64,000 bases of DNA. It comes from TMED69 sp036130055. GTDB lineage: Bacteria > Pseudomonadota > Gammaproteobacteria > Ga0077536. Of the stretch, positions 7,337-16,769 are shown in pieces; positions within the stretch are counted from its first letter, which is position 1, and every line of letters begins with the position of its first letter. Made by a program: the position numbers and the translations under genes. The stretch covers positions 1 to 64,000 of the forward strand of contig JAYYOR010000011.1 in NCBI GenBank assembly GCA_036130055.1, in the 5' to 3' direction. The notes below the pieces were generated by a model. It saw only the letters and a program-made list of their open reading frames with translations, ran no database searches and was not told where the DNA came from.

Positions 7337-8371
7337 TTAAAAGTCATCTTTATTTGCTGCTTTAGACCTAGCATCATTTTTTGTAATCAAATTCTTATTG
7401 AGCAGTAGTTTAAGATTTTGATCGAGTGTTTGCATTCCAAATTGCTGGCCAGTCTGAATGGCTGAGTACATCTGAGCCAATTTGTTCTCTCTTATTAGAT
7501 TTCTTATTGCCGGCGTCCCAATCATTATTTCATGCGCAGCTACCCGTCCTCCACCAACTTTCTTACATAAGACCTGCGAAATCACCGCTCGAAGCGATTC
7601 AGAAAGCATTGCACGAACCATATCCTTCTCTTCAGCAGGAAACACATCGACAATCCGGTCAATGGTCTTTGCTGCAGAACTTGTGTGTAAAGTCCCAAAC
7701 ACTAAGTGACCGGTCTCTGCCGCAGATAGGGCTAACCTTATCGTTTCTAAATCACGCATTTCTCCCACTAAAATTACATCAGGATCCTCCCGAAGGGCTG
7801 AGCGAAGGGATTCTTCAAAGCCAAGCGTATCCCTGTGAACCTCTCTCTGAGTAATAAGGCACTTTTTACTTTGATGAACAAACTCGATCGGGTCCTCGAT
7901 GGTCAGAATATGGCCATATTCTGTTTCATTCTTATGATCGATCATCGCTGCTAATGTGGTAGATTTACCAGATCCGGTGGGCCCAGTCACTAAAACAACA
8001 CCCCTTGGATAATCCGCGATAGTTTTAAATATCTCTGGTGCATTGATCTGCTCTAGGCTAAGAATATCTGAAGGGATAGTCCTAAAAACTGCTCCTGCTC
8101 CTCTATTCTGATTTAAAGCATTAACTCTGAATCTGGCAAGCCCGGGGATTTCAAACGAAAAATCACACTCAAAGAACTCCTCATATTCCTTTTGTTGTTT
8201 ATCATTCATAATATCGTAAATTAAGTCTCTGACGGTTGAATTATCCATGGCGGGCACATCAATTTTTCTCATGTCACCATCAACACGAATCATCGGTGGC
8301 ATTCCGGCTGATAGGTGCATGTCTGAAGCGCCGTTTTTTACTCCAAATGCTAGTAACTCTCCTATATCCAT
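7337..8371 (-). CDS. pilT: PilT type IV pilus retraction ATPase
   Basis: 344 residues, matching the Pseudomonas PilT length. It begins MDIGELLAF..ASDMHLSAG as in the family. It has Walker A GPTGSGKSTT near residue 130, TIEDPIEFVH, VILVGEMRD, GHLVFGTLHTSSA and the PilT-specific AIRNLIRENK motif needed for retraction. The ATG at 8371 is preferred over a GTG three bases earlier because GAGGAG lies six bases before it. The gene is divergent from yggS, as in Pseudomonas. Confidence 0.95.
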   Translation of the reverse strand: MDIGELLAFGVKNGASDMHLSAGMPPMIRVDGDMRKIDVPAMDNSTVRDLIYDIMNDKQQKEYEEFFECDFSFEIPGLARFRVNALNQNRGAGAVFRTIPSDILSLEQINAPEIFKTIADYPRGVVLVTGPTGSGKSTTLAAMIDHKNETEYGHILTIEDPIEFVHQSKKCLITQREVHRDTLGFEESLRSALREDPDVILVGEMRDLETIRLALSAAETGHLVFGTLHTSSAAKTIDRIVDVFPAEEKDMVRAMLSESLRAVISQVLCKKVGGGRVAAHEIMIGTPAIRNLIRENKLAQMYSAIQTGQQFGMQTLDQNLKLLLNKNLITKNDARSKAANKDDF

Positions 8372-8486
8372 CACAGACTCCTCAATTTTTATTTACCGAT
8401 TTACTTGCTTCCTCTCATTTAACATAATAGCCTTATCCAGTATTGCACGACAAGTTAATAAAATAACCAGAGAATAAAACCACCTT

Positions 8487-9170
8487 ATGGATACCGATTT
8501 TCTGAATCGTTTAAAAAAGTTACAAGTCAAAATTAACCAAGCTGCAAAAAAAGCTGATAGAAATCCAAATGAAGTAAAAATATTGGCGATTTCTAAGGGA
8601 CAAGATTCAGATGCTATTAAAACGCTATTTAATCTAGGTCAAATGCGATTTGGAGAAAATTATTTGCAAGAGGCACTCCAAAAAAAACACAAACTAGAGA
8701 ATCTGGATATAGAATGGCATTTTGTTGGCGCAATTCAATCAAACAAAACTCGTGAAATTGCGGAAAACTTTAGCTTTATTCACAGCATAAATAGAATTAA
8801 AATCGCATCAAAATTAAACGCACAACGCGATCGTAAAAAAGAGCAGCTTAATATCCTGATTCAAGTGAAGGACGATCAGAGTAAAAAAAATGGAGTTACT
8901 TTAGAGGAAAGTTACGAATTCATTAATTCAATTGAGAAATTTGATAATTTAAAACTAAGAGGTTTAATGTACTTTCCCGATATTGGTAAGTCCGAACAAG
9001 ATTCTCTAAGCGATTATAGCAAAGTAGCGGGTTTATTAACCGCAATTAAAAACGGTGATACGTTATCAATGGGCACTTCTGATGACTATCCTCTCGCTAT
9101 ATTATCTGGCGCGACAATGGTCCGCATTGGGACCGAATTATTTGGCTCTCGTAAAAAGCCTATAAAATAA
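8487..9170 (+). CDS. yggS: YggS/PLPBP pyridoxal-phosphate homeostasis protein
   Basis: 227 residues forming a single PLP-binding barrel. Visible are the cofactor lysine (AISK), FGENYLQEA, WHFVGAIQSNK and the C-terminal LSMGTSDDY..IRIGTELFG-type block (here VRIGTELFG). The protein has no known catalytic activity; it buffers PLP and affects amino-acid balance. It starts the plus-strand run yggS-proC-yggT-metX-metW, the same order as in Pseudomonas next to pilT. Confidence 0.93.
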   Translation: MDTDFLNRLKKLQVKINQAAKKADRNPNEVKILAISKGQDSDAIKTLFNLGQMRFGENYLQEALQKKHKLENLDIEWHFVGAIQSNKTREIAENFSFIHSINRIKIASKLNAQRDRKKEQLNILIQVKDDQSKKNGVTLEESYEFINSIEKFDNLKLRGLMYFPDIGKSEQDSLSDYSKVAGLLTAIKNGDTLSMGTSDDYPLAILSGATMVRIGTELFGSRKKPIK

Positions 9171-9195
9171 AACATTTAAAATAGGATTTCAGTTT

Positions 9196-10017
9196 ATGAA
9201 AAAAGATAAAGAAGAATTTATTTTTTTTGGAGGAGGAAATATGGCCCAAGCCCTTATCAAAGGCTTGTTGGATTCAGGGAAGTCTAATAAAACAATTACC
9301 GTTATAGATCCAAATAAAACAATTCAAAAGAAACTTAAAGAAGAATTCAATTTGAAAATTGCTAAACATTTTGAGCCAAAAATTTGCTCAAATAAAATAG
9401 TTATTTTAGCTGTAAAACCCAACAAAATTTCAAAAGTATGTAACGCACTCGCCGATAAAGGACTCAGTGATGAAATTATTATATCAGTTGCCGCGGGGAT
9501 TACTTTAAAAACCATATCTAAGTTTTTGCCAAAAGGGATTGTCATAATTCGCGCAATGCCAAATACACCTTGTTTAGTCAAAAAGGGTGCAACGGCCTTA
9601 ATTTCAAATCAAATAGCTTTAAATGAAGAAATTAAGAATAAAGTAGATGGTATTTTTTCTAATGTTGGAAAAGCCTTCTGGGTCAATAATGAAGGTCATA
9701 TTGATATAGCAACGGCTGTCTCCGGGAGTGGTCCTGCATACTTTTATTTATTTTGTGAAAATATCATAAATGCGGCGATCGACCTTGGGCTATCAAAAAA
9801 ATTGGCGACCGAATTAGTAAACCAAACGTTCATTGGTTCAGCTACACTGAATGAAATTTCTGAGCTGTCTTTTATAAAATTAAGAAAAAACGTAACTTCA
9901 AAAGGAGGGACTACTGAAGCCGCAATCAATAGCTTTTTTGAAGGAGATTTTCAAATGTTAGTCAACCAAGCAATTAAAGATGCTTATAAAAAGTCCCTCG
10001 AATTATCAAAAGGTTAA
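9196..10017 (+). CDS. proC: Pyrroline-5-carboxylate reductase
   Basis: 273 residues; last step of proline synthesis (P5C to proline with NAD(P)H). The N-terminal dinucleotide site reads FFGGGNMAQALIKGL, followed by AVKPNKI, RAMPNTPCLVKKG, the substrate segment SGSGPAYFY and C-terminal TSKGGTTEAAI. Full length for the family. The 25-base gap after yggS and 6-base gap to yggT support one operon. Confidence 0.95.
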   Translation: MKKDKEEFIFFGGGNMAQALIKGLLDSGKSNKTITVIDPNKTIQKKLKEEFNLKIAKHFEPKICSNKIVILAVKPNKISKVCNALADKGLSDEIIISVAAGITLKTISKFLPKGIVIIRAMPNTPCLVKKGATALISNQIALNEEIKNKVDGIFSNVGKAFWVNNEGHIDIATAVSGSGPAYFYLFCENIINAAIDLGLSKKLATELVNQTFIGSATLNEISELSFIKLRKNVTSKGGTTEAAINSFFEGDFQMLVNQAIKDAYKKSLELSKG

Positions 10018-10023
10018 GTTTTA

Positions 10024-10596
10024 ATGTCATATTTTTCAAATACCACCGTTTTTTTGATTACAACAATTTTTGATTTGGCTTCTTATTTTTTGCTTCTAAG
10101 AATTTTTTTTCAATTTTTTAACGTAAATTTTTTCAATCCTTTGTGCCAATCAGTGGTCAAATTAAGCGATATATTCTTGGTTTGGCTAAGACGACTATTA
10201 CCTACTGGTAAAAAAATAGACTACGCGGCTACCATTGTTTTGTTTATAATTGAATGTTTATTTTTCTTGATTCTGTCAAGTTTGTCCAAAACCAATTATG
10301 GCGCTCTTGCAATTGGAATATTTAGTCTGGCTTCAATTTTCGAAAAAATTATCAACCTTATAACCTGGTCGGTTTTAATTCTTGTTATTTTTAGCTGGTT
10401 CAGTAGCCAAAAACATCATCCTCTTCTCGAAATAGTTGATGATATAACTAAAGGTTATTTAAACAAAATAAGAAGTTTTCTGCCTCCGCTTGGTGGACTT
10501 GATTTTTCTCCTCTCATCTTAATAATAATGCTTCAGATATTTATGATGTTAGTTATACTGCCATTTCAAGATTTAGGTATCTCAGCAATAAAATAA
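10024..10596 (+). CDS. yggT: YggT family integral membrane protein
   Basis: 190 residues with two YggT repeats, each with paired hydrophobic helices: residues ~5-30 and ~65-90, then ~105-130 and ~155-180. Repeat signatures include LLPTGKKIDYAA and FLPPLGGLDFSPLI. The family is implicated in osmotic or cation homeostasis and sits next to proC in many proteobacteria, but the molecular role is not settled. Membrane location is inferred from hydrophobicity. Confidence 0.88.
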   Translation: MSYFSNTTVFLITTIFDLASYFLLLRIFFQFFNVNFFNPLCQSVVKLSDIFLVWLRRLLPTGKKIDYAATIVLFIIECLFFLILSSLSKTNYGALAIGIFSLASIFEKIINLITWSVLILVIFSWFSSQKHHPLLEIVDDITKGYLNKIRSFLPPLGGLDFSPLILIIMLQIFMMLVILPFQDLGISAIK

Positions 10597-10602
10597 GAGA
10601 AC

Positions 10603-11763
10603 ATGAAAAAAATTAACACGCAAATTGATAAGGCCTATGATAGTTCGGTAGGTTTAGTAACTTCAAAAAACCAAAAATTCAATACCGCTCTAAAATTAGA
10701 TAGCGGTACGACACTTGAGAATTATAATCTCCGCTATGAAACCTATGGGGAACTAAATGGGAAAAGAAATAACGCGGTTTTAGTATGTCATGCCCTGACC
10801 GGCGATCAACATGCTGCGGGTTTTAACAACTATAAAGAAAAGAAACCCGGTTGGTGGGACAACATGATCGGTCCCGGCAAACCGGTTGACACAACAAAAT
10901 TTTTCGTGGTTTGTCCGAATAATTTAGGCGGCTGCGGGGGGTCAACGGGGCCGCTGTCTCAAAATCCAAGAACTGGCAAACCTTACGGGCCTGATTTCCC
11001 CATCATAACAGTAAGGGATTGGGTTGAAAGTCAAAAACAACTAACTGACAAATTAGGAATTGAATCGTGGGCTGCGGTAATGGGTGGAAGTTTAGGTGGT
11101 ATGCAAGCGATACAGTGGGCGATCGATTATCCAGAGAGGGTAAGACATGCATTGATTATTGCGGCAGCTCCAAAACTATCAACTCAGAACATTGCTTTTA
11201 ATGAAATAGCACGGCAAGCGATTAGGTCAGATCCTAATTATCATAATGGCCTTTATGCTGATAAAAAATCTTTTCAAGAGCATGGCCTTAAACTTGCCAG
11301 GATGGTGGGTCATCTGACTTATTTATCAGATGACATTTTGCACACAAAATTCGGAAGAGAATTGAAAAAAGGAAAAATCGAATTCGGATTTGATGTTGAG
11401 TTTGAAATCGAGTCATATCTCAAGTATCAGGGGGAATCCTTTATTGGGCAAAGATTCGACCCAAATAGCTATCTCCTGATGACAAAGACTCTAGATTATT
11501 TTGATCCAGCGGAAAAATATCAAGGAAAATTAAGTGAAGCTTTAAAAAAATGTAAATCAAATTTTTTAGTAATATCCTTTTCAAGCGACTGGAGATTTTC
11601 TCCTGCTAGATCTATGGAAATAGTACGAGCCCTACTCGAGAACGATAAAAACGTTGTTTATTCTGAAATCGATTCTGAACTTGGCCATGATTCTTTTCTA
11701 CTCCCTATTCCTCAATATCATCGAATTATATCGACTTACTTAAAAAAAGTGATTCTAACATGA
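10603..11763 (+). CDS. metX: Homoserine O-acyltransferase (MetX)
   Basis: 386 residues of the alpha/beta-hydrolase fold; activates homoserine for methionine synthesis. The nucleophile elbow is GGSLGGMQA, the acid is in FSSDWRFSP and the catalytic His in ELGHDSFLL. NNLGGCGGSTGPLS and GWWDNMIGPG are MetX signatures. Acyl donor is uncertain: many gammaproteobacterial MetX enzymes paired with MetW use succinyl-CoA rather than acetyl-CoA. The last four bases overlap the metW start (ATGA), so the pair is translationally coupled. Confidence 0.94.
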   Translation: MKKINTQIDKAYDSSVGLVTSKNQKFNTALKLDSGTTLENYNLRYETYGELNGKRNNAVLVCHALTGDQHAAGFNNYKEKKPGWWDNMIGPGKPVDTTKFFVVCPNNLGGCGGSTGPLSQNPRTGKPYGPDFPIITVRDWVESQKQLTDKLGIESWAAVMGGSLGGMQAIQWAIDYPERVRHALIIAAAPKLSTQNIAFNEIARQAIRSDPNYHNGLYADKKSFQEHGLKLARMVGHLTYLSDDILHTKFGRELKKGKIEFGFDVEFEIESYLKYQGESFIGQRFDPNSYLLMTKTLDYFDPAEKYQGKLSEALKKCKSNFLVISFSSDWRFSPARSMEIVRALLENDKNVVYSEIDSELGHDSFLLPIPQYHRIISTYLKKVILT

Positions 11764-12374
11764 AGATTAAAGAATTAAGATCTGAACATCAAATTATTGC
11801 CAATTGGATAACTCCCGGTGCAAGAATTTTGGATCTTGGATGTGGTAACGGAGATTTTCTTGCTGCTTTACAAAGCGAGAAAAAAGTAACCGGATACGGA
11901 ATCGAGATTGATCCAGACAATATTGTAGACTGCATATCAAAGAATGTTAAGGTAATTCAAGCTAATCTAGACGAAGGTTTGAGCGGCTTTGATGCAAACT
12001 CTTTTGATTATGTAGTTATGACTCAAACCATCCAAGCCATGAGGTTCCCTCACAAAGTGATCAATGAAATGCTTCGAATAGGGCGGGAAGTCATCGTCAC
12101 TTTCCCTAACCTAGGTCATTGGAAACATAGATTGAGATTATTTAAGGGCAATACCCCAGTAAGCGCACCACTGCCAAACAGCTGGTACGAAACGCCAAAC
12201 ATTCATATCTGTACTATCAACGATTTTGAAAAACTATGTACATTACTGGGAATAAATATTATCGAGAGAGCGGTCCTCGATTCAACTCATAAGCCTGTAA
12301 AAACGATGCAAGTCTTTCCTAATTTTTTTGGTGAAGTAGCAATATACAGAACTTGCAAGGCGGCACGATTTTAA
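11760..12374 (+). CDS. metW: MetW methionine biosynthesis protein
   Basis: 204 residues with a SAM-methyltransferase-like fold: motif I ILDLGCGNGDFLAAL, then YGIEID, VIQANLDEGL, VVMTQTIQAMR and the MetW-typical FPNLGHWKHRLRLFKG. MetW associates with and supports MetX in proteobacteria; no methyl transfer has been firmly assigned. Coupled to metX by overlap; converges on the exonuclease III gene four bases downstream. Confidence 0.93.
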   Translation: MKIKELRSEHQIIANWITPGARILDLGCGNGDFLAALQSEKKVTGYGIEIDPDNIVDCISKNVKVIQANLDEGLSGFDANSFDYVVMTQTIQAMRFPHKVINEMLRIGREVIVTFPNLGHWKHRLRLFKGNTPVSAPLPNSWYETPNIHICTINDFEKLCTLLGINIIERAVLDSTHKPVKTMQVFPNFFGEVAIYRTCKAARF

Positions 12375-12378
12375 AAAA

Positions 12379-13152
12379 TTAGAACTTATAATTAATTATT
12401 ACTGGAGCGTGGTCTGAAAAACGAGTAGTTTTGTATGTCTCTGAACTTTGAATTCGTGAAGCAAAACTTGAACCCACTATTTGATAGTCAATCCTCCAGC
12501 CGACATTATTTTCCCAAGCTCTGCCCCTATTTGACCACCAGGTATATTCCACTTTATCTGGATTTCTCAATCGATATGCATCGCATAAATCAAATTTTTT
12601 AAAAATCTTATCTAGCCAAGCCCGCTCTTCAGGAAGAAAGCCCGAGTTTTTTTTATTTCCTTTCCAGTTTTTTAGATCAATCTCATTGTGAGCTATGTTC
12701 CAATCCCCACAAATGATAAAATTTTTCAATTGCTGCTTCTTACTCAATAACCAGTCTTCAAATTTATCCATAAATTGATACTTTGCCAATTGTCTTTCTG
12801 GACTCGAGGAGCCTGAAGGAAAATACACTGAAACTATTGAAAAGTTCTCAAAATCAAATTGAATGAACCTGCCCTCATTATCAGCTTCCTCAAATCCAAA
12901 CGACTTAGACACGTTTAACGGATTTTTTTTTGAATAAATGGCAACACCGCTATATCCTTTTTTCTTCGCATCTGAAAAACCAGTACTCCAACCATCGGGA
13001 TTTATTATTGATTGATCCAACTGAACGACTTGCGCTTTTGTCTCCTGAAAACAGACCAAATCTGGCTTCTGACTTTCTAACCATTCAAAAACCCCTTTTT
13101 TCACCGCTGAACGGATGCCATTCAAATTTAACGAAATAACTTTCATTTCCAT
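12379..13152 (-). CDS. xthA: Exodeoxyribonuclease III / AP endonuclease
   Basis: 257 residues of the ExoIII/APE1 family. The active-site set is visible: LNLNGIRSA (Asn), CFQETK (Glu), VSVYFPSG (Tyr), IICGDWNIAH (Asp, Asn), WRIDYQIV (Asp) and SDHAPV (His). It should cut DNA 5' to abasic sites. In Pseudomonas the gene next to pyrE is crc, a relative without nuclease activity that acts in catabolite repression; intact catalytic residues here argue for a true nuclease. An in-frame ATG at 13146 is an equally good start. Divergent from pyrE with a 50-base gap. Confidence 0.9.
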   Translation of the reverse strand: MEMKVISLNLNGIRSAVKKGVFEWLESQKPDLVCFQETKAQVVQLDQSIINPDGWSTGFSDAKKKGYSGVAIYSKKNPLNVSKSFGFEEADNEGRFIQFDFENFSIVSVYFPSGSSSPERQLAKYQFMDKFEDWLLSKKQQLKNFIICGDWNIAHNEIDLKNWKGNKKNSGFLPEERAWLDKIFKKFDLCDAYRLRNPDKVEYTWWSNRGRAWENNVGWRIDYQIVGSSFASRIQSSETYKTTRFSDHAPVIINYKF

Positions 13153-13202
13153 AGCATTTATTTTATCGTATTATTCCAATATGGTTAATCTTTTACTGAA
13201 AA

Positions 13203-13847
13203 ATGCAAGGCTACAAAAGCATATTTATACAAAACGCCTATGAATGTGGTGCATTGCGTTTCGGTGAGTTTATATTAAACTCAGGAAGACTTAGTCCATT
13301 CTTTTTTAATACAGGCTTATTTGCCGACGGTAAATCGATCAATGCAATTGCAAATGCATATTGTGAGAGTATTATGCATAATCAAATCGAATTCGACATG
13401 TTATTCGGTCCAGCCTATAAAGGGATTCCTCTGATCACTGCCATTGCTCAGATTATATATCAGAGAAAAAATCAAACAGTTGCATTTTCGTTTAACAGAA
13501 AAGAAAAAAAGATGCATGGGGAAAAAGGTTCTCTAGTAGGTGCAAAAATAAAGAGCAACGTGTTAATTATTGATGATGTTATATCATCCGGTATTTCAAT
13601 CGCACAATCAATAAACACAATCATAGAAAATGGAGGCAATATTGCTTCCATATTGGTAGCTCTTGATCGGAAAGAACGAAAAGAAAGCGCTACTAATGGA
13701 GAAAATCCTTCATCTATCATAGGAAATATTCCAGTTTTTAGTATAATTAACTTTTTTGATATTTTGGACTTTGTCAAAAGCGATTCAAAATTAAAACGCT
13801 ATACAGAATCATTGGTTAGATATCATGAAAAATATGGAATTAATTAG
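13203..13847 (+). CDS. pyrE: Orotate phosphoribosyltransferase
   Basis: 214 residues; converts orotate and PRPP to OMP. It has the N-terminal GALRFGEFILNSGR and SPFFFNTG segments, FGPAYKGIPL, the flexible catalytic loop FNRKEKKMHGEKG, and the PRPP loop NVLIIDDVISSG. Full length. The downstream DUF4124 gene starts 23 bases before its stop. Confidence 0.95.
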   Translation: MQGYKSIFIQNAYECGALRFGEFILNSGRLSPFFFNTGLFADGKSINAIANAYCESIMHNQIEFDMLFGPAYKGIPLITAIAQIIYQRKNQTVAFSFNRKEKKMHGEKGSLVGAKIKSNVLIIDDVISSGISIAQSINTIIENGGNIASILVALDRKERKESATNGENPSSIIGNIPVFSIINFFDILDFVKSDSKLKRYTESLVRYHEKYGIN

Positions 13848-14439
13848 TCTATATAAAAAGAACTTTGCGATTATCTTTCTAACTTTTATTGCTCCTATAG
13901 TAGTCCAGGCTAAGATAAAATGCTGGACAAATAAAGAGGGCATCAAGGAATGTGGCGATCGCATTCCGCCTCAGTACGCTCAAGAAGCTTCAGAAGAATT
14001 TTCCGATGGTGGAATCCTTTTAAAGAAAAACCCTAAAGCAAAAAAAATTGATCAAGTTAACCAGGACAACAAGCTTGCCAATGCACAAGCCAATAAGGAG
14101 AAAGCTGATCAATTACTGATAAATATGTTTAGTAACGTCTCTGAAATTTATTCAGCTCGTGATAAAAAAATAGAGCAAATTAATCAAGAGATCAGACTAA
14201 TTGAAACCAGAATGCAAAAATTAATTGAAAATAAGTTAAAAATTGAATCTGTGATTGAGAAATCAAACCCAGATGGCAAAGACCGAATCGCAAGATTAAA
14301 GAACGATTTAATTTCAACTGAAGTTCAGATTGAAAAAAGTAATCAATTCATTTTAGAAAAAGAAAATGAACTTAGCTTGGTTTTGCAAAAGTATAAAAAA
14401 GACTCCGAAAGATTTATCGAACTACAGACTAATCGTTAA
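13825..14439 (+). CDS. Exported DUF4124-like protein with coiled coil
   Basis: 204 residues. Residues ~10-29 form a signal peptide ending in VQA. Then comes a short DUF4124-type module (KCWTNKEGIKECGDRIPP, with two Cys), followed by a long Lys/Glu/Gln-rich helical region (~65-200) with heptad-like spacing. A similar protein follows pyrE in Pseudomonas. The role is unknown; a periplasmic structural or envelope role is only a guess. It ends flush against argB, whose stop begins at the next base on the other strand. Confidence 0.72.
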   Translation: MKNMELISLYKKNFAIIFLTFIAPIVVQAKIKCWTNKEGIKECGDRIPPQYAQEASEEFSDGGILLKKNPKAKKIDQVNQDNKLANAQANKEKADQLLINMFSNVSEIYSARDKKIEQINQEIRLIETRMQKLIENKLKIESVIEKSNPDGKDRIARLKNDLISTEVQIEKSNQFILEKENELSLVLQKYKKDSERFIELQTNR

Positions 14440-15318
14440 CTAACGCTCAATAAGAGTTCCTATTCCCGCATCAGTAAACAGTTCTAATAAAAGAGAGTGT
14501 GGCAACCTTCCATCTATAATATGAGCTCTTGGAACACCATTTTCAACAGCACTCAATGCGCTATTTACTTTTGGAATCATTCCTTCACTAATAACTTTGT
14601 TCTTTAGCAACTGTTCCATAAGTATGCGATCCGCTACAGAAACGAGATTGCCTTCTCCATCTTTTATTCCTTCGATGTTGGTCATTAAAATTAATTTTTC
14701 AGCGTTTACAGACTCAGCAATTTTACCGGCTACTAAATCCGCATTTATATTATATGACTTATTATCATCCCCCAAGCCGATTGGAGCAATAACAGGTACG
14801 AAATCCCCATTTTTTAAAAACTGTAACAAGTTTGTATCGACCGTAGCAATTTCTCCCACCCTTCCTAGATCCACGACATCAGTAGCGCTTGACTCTTCAT
14901 AATTTAAGGCTAATTTTTTTGCAGTCAGTAATTTGCCGTCTTTCCCGGTTAACCCTATAGCCCGACCGCCATTTATATTTATCAGATTAACTAATTCCTT
15001 ATTAACCAAACCACCCAAAACCATTTCCACTATTTCCATAGTTTCATCATCAGTCACTCGCATACCGGCAACGAAATGACTTTTTTTTCCGATTTTATTC
15101 AATACCTCAGCAATTTGAGGCCCTCCTCCATGAACAACTATTGGGTTTATACCAACCAATTTCATAAGAACGATATCTCGTGCAAAGCTCGTGTTAACTT
15201 CTCCCCCAGTCATTGCATTTCCACCATATTTTACAACGACGTACTTCTCTTGATACTTCTTTATATAGGGGAGCGCCGCGGCTAGAAGCTCTGCTGTGTT
15301 AACTAAATTTTTATTCAT
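14440..15318 (-). CDS. argB: N-acetylglutamate kinase
   Basis: 292 residues of the amino-acid kinase fold; second step of arginine synthesis. Motifs are VVKYGGNAMTG, VVHGGGPQI, GLTGKDGKL and the C-terminal MIPKVNSALSAVENGV with HIIDGRLPH. The N-terminal helix (LLAAALPYIKKY) is typical of the arginine-inhibited hexameric form. Followed by a 13-base gap from algC upstream, as in Pseudomonas. Confidence 0.95.
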   Translation of the reverse strand: MNKNLVNTAELLAAALPYIKKYQEKYVVVKYGGNAMTGGEVNTSFARDIVLMKLVGINPIVVHGGGPQIAEVLNKIGKKSHFVAGMRVTDDETMEIVEMVLGGLVNKELVNLININGGRAIGLTGKDGKLLTAKKLALNYEESSATDVVDLGRVGEIATVDTNLLQFLKNGDFVPVIAPIGLGDDNKSYNINADLVAGKIAESVNAEKLILMTNIEGIKDGEGNLVSVADRILMEQLLKNKVISEGMIPKVNSALSAVENGVPRAHIIDGRLPHSLLLELFTDAGIGTLIER

Positions 15319-15331
15319 TTTTATTCGTCAC

Positions 15332-16753
15332 TTAAAAAGGAAGTTTAATGTTTGATTCTGATGATAATATCAGATCTCTAAAAATGTCTTGGATTTGACG
15401 CAATGACTTTTCTGAATCACCTTCAAATCGAAGAACCAGGCTTGGGGTGGTATTAGACGCTCGCATTAAACCCCAAGAGTTAGTTGTTTCTATCCTTAAA
15501 CCATCGACAGTAATGACCTGTCCTTTTATTGAGTCCTTCTTCAACATTACTTTGTCGACTAAATATTGGGCTTCACCCTCATTAAGCTCAATATTTATTT
15601 CAGGAGTTGAATATCCGGATGAAACTGCATCAAAGAAGCCGCGGGGGTCCGGTGCCAAACTCAACATTTCCAACATACGAGCTGAAGCATAAATAGCATC
15701 ATCAAAACCGTACCACCTGTCTTTAAAAAAGATATGGCCGCTCATCTCACCACCTAATTCGGCTTTTTTTGTAATCATCATCTCTTTTATGAAAGAATGT
15801 CCCGTCCTACAAATAAATGGATTTCCGCCTAACTTCCTGATTGTCGAAGGAAGACTCCCTGTGCACTTAACGTCATATACAATTGAAGCACCAGGACGAT
15901 TTTCGAGTATGTTTTTTGCAAATAATATGAGCTGCCTATCAGGCCAAACTATTCTTCCATAAGCGTCTACAACCCCCAAGCGATCTGCATCTCCGTCGAA
16001 AGCTAATCCTATGTCGGCTTTTTCTTTTTTTACCGTATCTATTAATTCTTTTAGGTTGCTGGGTTTTGACGGATCGGGATGATGATTTGGGAAATTACCA
16101 TCGACCTGACAGAACATTTCGATCACATCGTGTTGCAAAGCAGCAGCAATCCTTGGAGCAATTTCTCCAGCCATACCATTACCGCTATCGATCACTACTT
16201 TTAATTTTCTTGTTGGGTGATGTATATTTTCTAACACTTTAGACATGTATTCTTTTACTACATTTTTTTTTGAATAAATACCTACGGCGGACACAAAGTC
16301 ATTTTTTTCAATATGATCTTTTAACTTTATTATTTGGGAACCATAGAAGGGCTTGCCCATCAATGACAACTTCAATCCATTGTACTCTTTTGGATTATGG
16401 CTTCCCGTTACCATGATTCCAGCATCACACTTTAGATAATGCATTGCAAAGTATAAAACTGGTGTTGGTACTTCGCCAATATCGACAACAGTGTTTCCGG
16501 AATCAATTAAACCTTGGGCCGTTGAATTTAAAATACCAGGGCTTGACACGCGACAATCTCTTCCAATAACCACAGTGTTTCCTCCCATCGCGATCAGTTC
16601 TTTAGCAACAGCCTTTCCAATCAAATAGGAAAGTTCGTCGGTTAATTCTGTATCCGACTTTCCCCGAATATCATATGCCCGAAAAATGTTTAAAGGGATA
16701 TTACCCACTGTAGTTTGAATAGATTTATTATTTGGTTGGTATAATTGTGTCAT
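15332..16753 (-). CDS. algC: Phosphomannomutase/phosphoglucomutase (AlgC type)
   Basis: 473 residues of the alpha-D-phosphohexomutase family, interconverting 1- and 6-phosphosugars for LPS and polysaccharide precursors. Active-site serine loop VTGSHNPKEYNG, metal loop DGDADRLGVVD, sugar loop GGEMSGHIFF and phosphate loop RASNTTPSLVLRFE are intact. Begins IFRAYDIRG after a short leader. In Pseudomonas dut lies between algC and coaBC; here only 16 bases separate them. Confidence 0.94.
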   Translation of the reverse strand: MTQLYQPNNKSIQTTVGNIPLNIFRAYDIRGKSDTELTDELSYLIGKAVAKELIAMGGNTVVIGRDCRVSSPGILNSTAQGLIDSGNTVVDIGEVPTPVLYFAMHYLKCDAGIMVTGSHNPKEYNGLKLSLMGKPFYGSQIIKLKDHIEKNDFVSAVGIYSKKNVVKEYMSKVLENIHHPTRKLKVVIDSGNGMAGEIAPRIAAALQHDVIEMFCQVDGNFPNHHPDPSKPSNLKELIDTVKKEKADIGLAFDGDADRLGVVDAYGRIVWPDRQLILFAKNILENRPGASIVYDVKCTGSLPSTIRKLGGNPFICRTGHSFIKEMMITKKAELGGEMSGHIFFKDRWYGFDDAIYASARMLEMLSLAPDPRGFFDAVSSGYSTPEINIELNEGEAQYLVDKVMLKKDSIKGQVITVDGLRIETTNSWGLMRASNTTPSLVLRFEGDSEKSLRQIQDIFRDLILSSESNIKLPF

Positions 16754-16769
16754 TTAACCCCATTTTATT

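Noticed and set aside
7426..7854. 142-codon frame antisense to pilT
   Set aside because: Lies wholly within pilT on the other strand, has no recognisable domain, and pilT has intact motifs.
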